A stretch of DNA of 28,033 nt from contig CAMBEY010000007.1 in assembly GCA_945865705.1 (NCBI GenBank), positions 1-28,033 on the forward strand. Reading direction: 5' to 3'. Position numbers and translations under genes: made by a program. This stretch comes from Candidatus Sulfopaludibacter sp. SbA3 (lineage in GTDB: Bacteria > Acidobacteriota > Terriglobia > 2-12-FULL-54-10). This document shows, in pieces, positions 22,331 to 28,033 of the stretch (position 1 is the first letter of the stretch; each line of letters opens with the position of its first letter). A model generated the notes under the pieces. The model did no database searches, was not told where the DNA came from, and saw only the letters and a list, made by a program, of their open reading frames with translations.

Positions 22331-23149
22331 TCACTTCAATTCCTCAACCGGCACATCGAACCACGCCGTGCTCACTCTTCCCCGGCTCTGGAACTCCACC
22401 CAGACGCGGTAGTTGCGCGGTCGCGGGAAGTATACGTTGAATTGCACCTGCGGTGTCTCCGCAGCGGCGGCGAACGGCTCGACGTGGATCAGATCAATCA
22501 GGTCGTCGCTGGCCACCAGCATCTGCCCTCTGTCGCCGTGAAAATTCTCGAGGCCTGCCTGCGGGTCGAGCGTGAAGAACAGCAGCGTCTTGCCGCCGGG
22601 ATGGGGCTGCGCCGGATCGGTTCTCATGGCGACCCGCAGTCCCTCAGCCTGCCGGGCCGAGTCATCGCGCGTGAGCGCGGGAAGCGACGGCGGCGCGCCC
22701 GCAACGACTAGGCTGTCGATCACCGACTGCTCCGGCGCGCCTTCCGGCTGAAATTCGCTCAGGATGCGGTACAGCCCGGGGCTGGGCAGCGTTACTTCGA
22801 TTCGGAATTTTCCATCTGGGGATAGGCCGGGATGCTCGTGCAGGAAAAATCGCAAATCCTGACTCACGATATAAATGTGGAAGCGGTGGGTATGGCTGAA
22901 TTGAAAGTCCGTGACGATTGCTCCGCCAGGCATTTCGCCAGACGGCCCGGTGGGCAATTCCCGAATCGCAAACTCCAGCCGGACGGTTTCCCCGGCTGGA
23001 ATCGAGCGCGGCGTCGCACGGATGTCCACGACGTATTCAACCGCTGTCTGCGCCCGACCGGCCAGCGCGCAGAGCACGGCCTGCATAATCATCAGGAACG
23101 CCAGTCCGGCGCACCGTCGCGCGCCGCGAAACAGACTACTCACTCGCAT
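22331..23149 (-). CDS. Secreted His-rich protein of unknown function (probable metal-handling)
   Basis: A 272-residue protein with an N-terminal signal segment (about 12-33, hydrophobic AGLAFLMIMQAVLCALAG). Residues about 35-150 form an immunoglobulin-like beta domain with a His cluster, FSHTHRFHIYIVSQDLRFFLHEHPGL, followed by DGKFRIEVTLPSPGLYRI. This H.H...v..DL..F.H.HP pattern occurs in exported proteins next to copper or heavy-metal systems. A second beta domain follows (about 180-268). Its ATG lies inside the end of the upstream copper monooxygenase-like gene (14-base overlap), indicating translational coupling and a shared task. Metal binding is inferred, not shown. Confidence 0.72.
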   Translation of the reverse strand: MRVSSLFRGARRCAGLAFLMIMQAVLCALAGRAQTAVEYVVDIRATPRSIPAGETVRLEFAIRELPTGPSGEMPGGAIVTDFQFSHTHRFHIYIVSQDLRFFLHEHPGLSPDGKFRIEVTLPSPGLYRILSEFQPEGAPEQSVIDSLVVAGAPPSLPALTRDDSARQAEGLRVAMRTDPAQPHPGGKTLLFFTLDPQAGLENFHGDRGQMLVASDDLIDLIHVEPFAAAAETPQVQFNVYFPRPRNYRVWVEFQSRGRVSTAWFDVPVEELK

Positions 23150-24521
23150 GCGCGCCGGCCTGCGCAGCGCGGACGAAGACCTGTCCCGCCTTCACGTGCT
23201 TGTCAACCAGCATGCCCACGAATCCTGAACTCATCTCTTCCCAAACCATGCCACCGTAGTAGACCGTTTGCTTCGGGTCAGGATTGAATTTGTTGTTCAC
23301 CGAATTGTCGAAGTACGCGGTGGTGATGATCTTCGATCCTTTGGGAACCTTCACAGGCGCAGCCAGCTCATAGCCGAGCTGCCAGTTGAAATCGTAACGC
23401 GGAACGTTGAGTAGATCCTGCTTACGGCCATCGGGATAGATCACCTGAAACAACATGCTCTTGCCGCGCAGATGCATGTGCGGGCTGAGCCAGACAATCT
23501 CCACATCCTGATCGAGTACGGCCTCACCGTGGGGTGCTTTCCAATTGGCCTCGCCCGCCGGGATGGCGAAGTTCTCAGCGTCTTGCGGGCCGCGCACGGT
23601 CAGCGAAACGTAGCGCCGCGCCGGCTCCTGCTTGGCAATGGTGAATCCCACCACTGGACGGTCCACCACTTCCTTGCCGTTGGGCGTATAGTGCAGGCTG
23701 AACACAATGTCGGTGCCCGCGGGAATCAGCTTGGCCGCCCCTTTGGGTCGATAGTCCATCAGCGATTGCAGCCCTGGCAGATAACAGGCTTCGCCTTCAC
23801 TGGCATCGCGCAGCGCGGGACGTGCGTCGAGGTTCTGCTGAGCCGTCTCGCCTTTCTTGCGCGGCAGTTCGACCCCGCGATCGTCGCGAATTACTTCGTT
23901 CCAGTAGCGCTCGCCGTACTTCACATCCTCGTTGTGCGGCATCAGGTGTACGCAGATATGGTGCGTAACCGCCGGTTCGCTGGGCTTGACCTCGATGGAT
24001 GAAACCCAGGTGTCTTTATCGAGGCCGCTGGGCATGGCCACGCGGAACCATTCGATCACATTATTTTTTGCCGAGGCCGGAACCTTAGTCTCCGGTCCTT
24101 TCACGATGTGATCGGGCTGCACCTGCCAGCCGCCATCGGGCCACGCGACAAGCGCGGGCCGGTCCTTGGCGTCGCCTTCGATCGCGCCTTGATCCACCCA
24201 GGCGGCGATGAGATCAATCTCCATCTGCTGCAGCGAACTGTCGTTGGAAAACTTACCTACTGTTGGGTCGGCGTTCCACGGAGGCATCTGCCGTGTAATG
24301 ACTTTCTGCTTGATGGCCTTGGCCCAGGGCCGCGCATTCTCATAACTAAGCAACGACATGGGCGCGATCTGTCCCGGCCTGTGGCAGGCCTGACAGTTTC
24401 GCTGCAAGATGGGCAGCACGTCCTTATTGAAAGTAGTCGGCTCGGCGGCCCCGGCGGCGCCGCCGCCTGAAAATAAGCTGACTGCCAAAGACAGTGTCCA
24501 AATGAATTGTCTGTGTTCCAT
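23136..24521 (-). CDS. Cytochrome c / PHM-like copper type II monooxygenase fusion, secreted
   Basis: A 461-residue exported protein: signal peptide about 5-26, then a c-type heme domain with CQACH (43-47) and axial Met in RQMPPW (M79). From about 135 on it resembles copper type II ascorbate-dependent monooxygenases (PHM/DBH). The ligand order fits: H187-H188 (VTHHICVH) and H277 (FSLHYTP) for the first copper, H348/H350 (SPHMHLRGK) and M430 (WEEM) for the second. PHM/DBH hydroxylate C-H bonds using two coppers and an electron donor; here the fused heme could supply electrons. ATG 24521 has GGAGG 8 bases upstream; the frame is open for 29 more codons but that part is not signal-like. It overlaps the next gene. 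Confidence 0.86.
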   Translation of the reverse strand: MEHRQFIWTLSLAVSLFSGGGAAGAAEPTTFNKDVLPILQRNCQACHRPGQIAPMSLLSYENARPWAKAIKQKVITRQMPPWNADPTVGKFSNDSSLQQMEIDLIAAWVDQGAIEGDAKDRPALVAWPDGGWQVQPDHIVKGPETKVPASAKNNVIEWFRVAMPSGLDKDTWVSSIEVKPSEPAVTHHICVHLMPHNEDVKYGERYWNEVIRDDRGVELPRKKGETAQQNLDARPALRDASEGEACYLPGLQSLMDYRPKGAAKLIPAGTDIVFSLHYTPNGKEVVDRPVVGFTIAKQEPARRYVSLTVRGPQDAENFAIPAGEANWKAPHGEAVLDQDVEIVWLSPHMHLRGKSMLFQVIYPDGRKQDLLNVPRYDFNWQLGYELAAPVKVPKGSKIITTAYFDNSVNNKFNPDPKQTVYYGGMVWEEMSSGFVGMLVDKHVKAGQVFVRAAQAGAHASE

Positions 24522-24579
24522 CTCTATTGCCTCCAGGGAAGCTATCCGTCGCTGCCACAATTTGCTCACCAAGAAGTAA

Positions 24580-24608
24580 ATTTTGCTCCCGCGCGCACCC
24601 GCAGTCAA
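24580..24608 (-). promoter_or_regulatory. Probable promoter of the copper monooxygenase-like gene
   Basis: Leftward TTGACT (24603-24608), a 17-base spacer and CAAAAT (24580-24585). The start point near 24573 leaves a leader of about 50 bases with a GGAGG ribosome site. Its position also argues for the ATG at 24521 over longer readings. Confidence 0.45.
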
Positions 24609-24642
24609 TAGCCTACCCGTGTGTCTGGCTCGGATGCCGCAT

Positions 24643-25788
24643 TTAAGCCAGATTCTGGTAGCGGGACATGAAGCGACGGTCGATCCAGTCTTTTAGCGTC
24701 CAGAGCAGTCGGCCCTCCGCCGACCATTGGCCGCGCGAGGCCACGGCGTAGCGGTCTCCGGTGCTGATCAGGCTCAGGAATTTCTTCTGCGGCGTGAAGG
24801 TCTGGAGCGGCTCGCCGCGCAGCGCCCGCCGCAAATTCGCGGTTAGCGGGGGCCCCTGCCGCACGGCAAATACCCCAGCCTTCTCGCGCGGATGGTTCAC
24901 GACCGCCGCCACATCGCCGGAAGCAAAAACGCCCGGATGCGAAATGGATTCCAGCGTGTCGCTGACGCGAATGAATCCACGCTCATCGGTTGCGAGGCCC
25001 GATTTTGCAATCCACGGCAGCCCGCCCGCCTGGGTAACCCAGAGTGTTTCATCGAGTGGCAAAGAGGTTCCGTCCTCTAGGCGCACGGCGTTCGCAAGAA
25101 GCTCGGCCACCGCGTGCCCGGTATGAACCACGACGCCGCGCGCGGCCAGGACTCGCTCAAAGCGACGCCGCGTGCCCGGGTTGTGCGTGGGCAAAACAGG
25201 GCCGGCGCTGATCAGATGGAACTCCACCCGCTGACCGGATGCGGAGGCCGTGCCGGCTTTCGGCATGTTTGCGAACGCGTGCTGGATGGCCAGCAAAATC
25301 TCCACGCCTCCGGCGCCCGCGCCCACCACCCCGATCCTCACGGTCCCCGTCGCCGCCCGGACCCGCGCCTCAACTTTCTTCCAGCGGTCGATAAAGTTGC
25401 TGATGGGCTTCACTGCGACCGCGTGAACAGACGCTCCCGGCGCTGTGGCAAGCAGTGGCGAGGAGCCGGTGTCGATGGCCAGCAGGTCGTAGGACAGCGG
25501 TGATCCATTGCGGCGGTGAAGCTGGGTCCGGCGAGTATCGAGGCCGATGGCTTCATCGTGAATAAACTCAGCGCCGGCAAACTGCGCGAGCGCGGCCAGA
25601 TCAATGTGCATCTGCTCGAAACTGTAGTGTCCGGCAATAAATCCGGGCAGCATTCCGGAGTAGGGCGTGTGGCGCTCGCGACCGATCAGCGTCAGGCGCG
25701 CGCCCGGCTCCGGGCGCAGGCCCCATCGGCGCAGAACCTCCACATGGCTGTGCCCGCCGCCCACCAGAACCAGATGTTTCATGGCCAT
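24643..25788 (-). CDS. FAD-dependent oxidoreductase of the 'N-terminal-to-SelD' type
   Basis: A 381-residue pyridine nucleotide-disulfide oxidoreductase-fold protein. The FAD site is HLVLVGGGHSHVEVLRRW; the segment ERHTPYSGMLPGFIAGHYSFEQMHIDL is the hallmark of the group otherwise found fused to the N-terminus of selenide water dikinase (SelD). The NAD(P)-binding loop is IGVVGAGAGGVEI and the second FAD motif is GVFASGDVAAV. There is no redox-active CxxC, as in NDH-2-like enzymes. No SelD domain or selenium gene is visible. It may be a membrane-associated NADH:quinone-type or sulfide:quinone-like oxidoreductase. It stands alone downstream of a long inverted repeat, with no clear Shine-Dalgarno; ATGs at codons 1 and 3 are both possible. 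Confidence 0.85.
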   Translation of the reverse strand: MAMKHLVLVGGGHSHVEVLRRWGLRPEPGARLTLIGRERHTPYSGMLPGFIAGHYSFEQMHIDLAALAQFAGAEFIHDEAIGLDTRRTQLHRRNGSPLSYDLLAIDTGSSPLLATAPGASVHAVAVKPISNFIDRWKKVEARVRAATGTVRIGVVGAGAGGVEILLAIQHAFANMPKAGTASASGQRVEFHLISAGPVLPTHNPGTRRRFERVLAARGVVVHTGHAVAELLANAVRLEDGTSLPLDETLWVTQAGGLPWIAKSGLATDERGFIRVSDTLESISHPGVFASGDVAAVVNHPREKAGVFAVRQGPPLTANLRRALRGEPLQTFTPQKKFLSLISTGDRYAVASRGQWSAEGRLLWTLKDWIDRRFMSRYQNLA

Positions 25789-25835
25789 CTAAGAAATAGT
25801 CCCGAATTCCGTTAATTGAATAATACCCAACCGAT

Positions 25836-25919
25836 GGTGTCATTCCGAGCGCAGCGAGGAATCTGCTTTGGTGTTCATTTTATGGAAAGCAGGTTCCTCG
25901 CTGCGCTCGGAATGACACC
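25836..25919. repeat. Long near-perfect inverted repeat (REP/MITE-like hairpin)
   Basis: Two 34-base arms (25836-25869 and 25886-25919) are reverse complements with a single mismatch and enclose a 16-base loop. It lies between the divergent-side start of the FAD oxidoreductase gene and the end of the aminotransferase gene. The arms contain an inner palindrome-like GAGCGCAGCGAGGAAT core of the sort found as dispersed hairpin elements in bacterial genomes. There is no T tract, so it is not a classical terminator. Confidence 0.85.
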
Positions 25920-25930
25920 GCGAAACAGTT

Positions 25931-27130
25931 CTAACCCGCAACGCGCGCCAGCACCCGCGCGACTCCCGCGGCGAATGTATGTTCCGGCGTCAGCAGACTC
26001 AACACCAAATACGCTTCGCGCTCGAAATCGTAAAAATAGCCCGGCTGCACGATCACGTTGTCCAGCTCGAGCAGTTCCAGCGCCCACTGCTCCTCGCTGC
26101 GATTGCGCGGGATTTCCAGAGTGGCATACCATCCGCCCTCGGCGGCGAGAACACGCGCGGGCGAATCCGCCGCCAGCGCCGCTTGCAGGTGCGATAAATT
26201 TCTCTGCACGCGTATCTGGATTGCCGTCTGCATCGCGGCACCCAGTTCCAGCAGACGAGGCATGGCGTGCTGCACTAGACTCGACACAGAGAGATAGGTG
26301 TCGGCGATCAGCTCCAGGCGCGACAACGCGTCGCGACACGCATCCGGCGGGCCGGAAACGGCGATCCAGCCGGCCTTCACCTGCGGCAGTCCCGCGACCT
26401 TTGACAATCCACTCAGCGAAAACGTCAGCACGCCGGTTTCATCCACTACGGATCGCACCAGATTTCCCTTCGCGGTGGCCGGGGAAACAAAGTCGGAGAA
26501 CACCTCATCCGAGATCAGCGACAGCCCATTCGCGCGGCACAGTTCCATCAACTGCGCGCACTCGTCCCGCTTGAGGAACGACCCGGTTGGATTGTTCGGA
26601 TTGACGATCACCACAGCGCGCGTTCGTGGCGTCAGCGCGGCACCCAATGAATCGAAGTCGATACGCCACTCGCCATGATAGGCCAGCGAATAATGCACAG
26701 GCTGCACCGCTTCAAGTCCCGCGAGAAATTCGAACAGCGGATAAGACGGACGAGGGACCAGCACCTCGTCGCCCGGATCAGCCAGCAGTTTGAAAAGGTA
26801 GGAATAGGCCTCGCTGGTGCTGGCGGTGAGCAGTACTCGCTCAGGAGAAACAGAGTAGCCGCGTGCGGCATAGTAGGCCGCGACGGCCTCCCGCGCCCGC
26901 GGCAGTCCCGCCGACGTAGGCTCGTATACCAGCCATCCCGGATCAGCAATCGCTTCCAGCAACTGCGCGGAGGGATACGTGATGCCCGAGCGCGTGGGAT
27001 TCGATTCGGTCAGGTCGAGAAGCGAAATCCCCGCGCGGCGCTTGGCGTCCAGAAGTTGCGACAACTGGTTGGCGCGCATTTCCCAGATGAATCGCCCGGA
27101 ATATTGAGGAGAATAGCGAATGTCCGCCAT
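25931..27130 (-). CDS. PLP-dependent aminotransferase (fold type I, class I/II)
   Basis: A 399-residue enzyme with class I/II aminotransferase landmarks: substrate/PLP loop TESNPT (41-46), TASTSEAY (102-109), PRPSYPLFEF, NPNNPTG (177-183), D208 in SDEVFSDF and the Schiff-base lysine K244 in SLSGLSKVAGLPQVKAGW. Near the end, where class I/II enzymes usually carry the alpha-carboxylate-binding Arg (RxS), the sequence is YLVLSLLTP, with V376 in that place. The amino donor or acceptor may thus differ from standard amino acids. Its ATG overlaps the stop of the NrtS-like gene by one base (TAATG), implying coupled translation. No pathway partner identifies the substrate. Confidence 0.92.
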   Translation of the reverse strand: MADIRYSPQYSGRFIWEMRANQLSQLLDAKRRAGISLLDLTESNPTRSGITYPSAQLLEAIADPGWLVYEPTSAGLPRAREAVAAYYAARGYSVSPERVLLTASTSEAYSYLFKLLADPGDEVLVPRPSYPLFEFLAGLEAVQPVHYSLAYHGEWRIDFDSLGAALTPRTRAVVIVNPNNPTGSFLKRDECAQLMELCRANGLSLISDEVFSDFVSPATAKGNLVRSVVDETGVLTFSLSGLSKVAGLPQVKAGWIAVSGPPDACRDALSRLELIADTYLSVSSLVQHAMPRLLELGAAMQTAIQIRVQRNLSHLQAALAADSPARVLAAEGGWYATLEIPRNRSEEQWALELLELDNVIVQPGYFYDFEREAYLVLSLLTPEHTFAAGVARVLARVAG

Positions 27131-27366
27131 TATTTTTCCTGGCGGTTGAGCACTGCGCTCACCGACGACACCGCGAAGGGAATCAGAAAGTTTAGAAATA
27201 TCTTAATGCCAATGCGCGGCGTAACAGGCTGGGTGAGTAGCACATCTCCCTGATTGGCGATGGATAGCAGGCAGCCGACGATGAGCGCAATGGTCAAACT
27301 CTTCTTTGCCACGGCAGCGGAAAGCGCGTAGGCCATAGCGCTGGGAGTTTTGGATTCAGCCGGCAC
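27130..27366 (-). CDS. NrtS-like small two-helix membrane protein
   Basis: A 78-80 residue protein with two predicted membrane helices (about LTIALIVGCLLSIANQGDVLL and IGIKIFLNFLIPFAVSSVSAVL). The INQGD-type motif at the end of the first helix and a Pro in the second match the small NrtS family, described as a nitrate/nitrite transporter component in cyanobacteria. I prefer the GTG at 27366 because AAGGA stands 7 bases upstream; GTG 27372 in the same frame is the alternative. It is 6-12 bases downstream of a hydrolase gene and overlaps the aminotransferase start. The family assignment rests on a short motif, and nitrate transport is not supported by neighbours. Confidence 0.62.
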   Translation of the reverse strand: MPAESKTPSAMAYALSAAVAKKSLTIALIVGCLLSIANQGDVLLTQPVTPRIGIKIFLNFLIPFAVSSVSAVLNRQEK

Positions 27367-27378
27367 GATCACTTCCTT

Positions 27379-28033
27379 CTACACGTTTTGCAGGAAGAAT
27401 TTGCAGATGTGGTAGCCGTCCAGATAGCGGAACGGCGTGCGGCCCATAGTGTAATGTCCGCAGGGCACCACGGCCACGTCGTGGTCGAACTCGCGCGTGC
27501 GCGCTTCTTCCAGCATGGCGTCGGAGTACTGGCGCAGGAACGTCGAGTCATAGGTCGCATAAATGAACAGGGACTTCTTCTTCATGGTCGAGTAGCGATG
27601 CACATACTCCGCAGGAGTAATCGCGCGCCAGGCCGCCTGCAACTGCGGCAGATCGACATTACCATCCAGGCTCTGGCGGATGTGCAGCGTGGACAGGCCC
27701 GTCCACACCACGTCAGCGAAGTAGAGCGAGACCATGTTGTAGACGTTGGCGCGCAGGCGCGCATCATGAGCGCTGGCGAGGAACGCGTAGGCCGAGCCGA
27801 GGCTGGTGCCGATGATGCCGAAGCGGTGGTAGCCTTGCGACTCGAGCCAGTCCAGGCAGCAGCGAATGTCGATCACTGCCTGGCGAGTCGAGTCCACGGT
27901 GCGGCCCACGTTGGAGGACACCGCGTAGTCAGCGCGCTCGAAGCCCGGCAACATGCGGCGGTCGTGATACGGCAAACTCACGCGCAGCGTGGGCAGGCCC
28001 AGATACTGCAGAGCCTTGCACAACCCAACGTGC
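27379..28033 (-). CDS. Alpha/beta hydrolase (partial, 5' end outside the window)
   Basis: The C-terminal 217 codons of an alpha/beta-hydrolase-fold protein; the frame stays open to the window edge, and the apparent TTG start at 28023 lies within continuing sequence (HVGLCKALQYLGLP), so the true start is upstream. The segment TLRVSLPYHDRRM is followed by the nucleophile elbow GIIGTSLGSAYAFL. A candidate Asp lies in IYATYDSTFL and the catalytic His in VVPCGHYTMG, giving a full triad. There are no membrane segments in the visible part. The substrate is unknown. It heads the leftward unit with the NrtS-like and aminotransferase genes. Confidence 0.85.
   Translation of the reverse strand, partial: HVGLCKALQYLGLPTLRVSLPYHDRRMLPGFERADYAVSSNVGRTVDSTRQAVIDIRCCLDWLESQGYHRFGIIGTSLGSAYAFLASAHDARLRANVYNMVSLYFADVVWTGLSTLHIRQSLDGNVDLPQLQAAWRAITPAEYVHRYSTMKKKSLFIYATYDSTFLRQYSDAMLEEARTREFDHDVAVVPCGHYTMGRTPFRYLDGYHICKFFLQNV

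Noticed and set aside
24522..24608. 29-codon N-terminal extension of the copper monooxygenase-like gene
   Set aside because: It overlaps the probable promoter, lacks a ribosome site and would bury the signal peptide; the ATG at 24521 has GGAGG at good spacing.

Overview
The window looks like a chromosomal segment of an Acidobacteriota-type soil or sediment bacterium (Solibacter/Bryobacter-like). This is inferred from the gene mix: two DinB-fold proteins, a secreted alpha/beta hydrolase, FecR- and TPR-type proteins, TrmFO, YvcK next to GlmU, and a cytochrome c fused to a copper monooxygenase-like module. Base composition is moderately GC-rich. No phage genes, insertion sequence or CRISPR array was seen.

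Left part (1-5.8 kb): short, mostly single-gene accessory units. These are an antibiotic-biosynthesis-monooxygenase-fold protein, a DoxX membrane protein, a decayed C-terminal remnant of a fumarylacetoacetate hydrolase gene, a secreted DinB-like protein with a very strong terminator, a DedA membrane protein, a cytosolic DinB protein, an ABC-F ATPase and a carboxymuconolactone-decarboxylase-family protein. Next comes tRNA-Arg(CCT). It is followed by a long orphan gene (6.4-8.8 kb) whose C-terminal half carries a class III nucleotidyl-cyclase-like domain behind about 530 residues of unrecognised, largely helical sequence.

Middle (8.9-20.6 kb): mainly core functions. trmFO (tRNA m5U54) converges on a secreted alpha/beta hydrolase with an EF-hand-like loop. 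A leftward block holds a FecR-domain membrane protein, then mreB and mreC (cell shape) without mreD. A rightward series TPR protein - yvcK - glmU - beta-hydroxyacid dehydrogenase links envelope precursor synthesis (UDP-GlcNAc) with carbon-flux control.

Right part (20.7-28 kb): a promoter close to consensus precedes a LuxR-type regulator whose receiver domain has lost its phospho-acceptor Asp. The regulator lies 15 bases upstream of a secreted c-type cytochrome. Facing it is a two-gene unit: a c-type cytochrome/PHM-like copper monooxygenase fusion overlapping a His-rich secreted protein. Together these form a compact periplasmic heme/copper locus with two paralogous heme domains. Beyond it are a stand-alone 'N-terminal-to-SelD'-type FAD oxidoreductase, a long near-perfect inverted repeat, and a tightly packed leftward unit (alpha/beta hydrolase - NrtS-like membrane protein - PLP aminotransferase) cut by the window edge.

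The most promising candidates for undescribed biology are the 818-residue cyclase-like protein and the heme/copper locus with its possible dedicated, phosphorylation-independent regulator. All calls come from reading the sequence; no database search was run.
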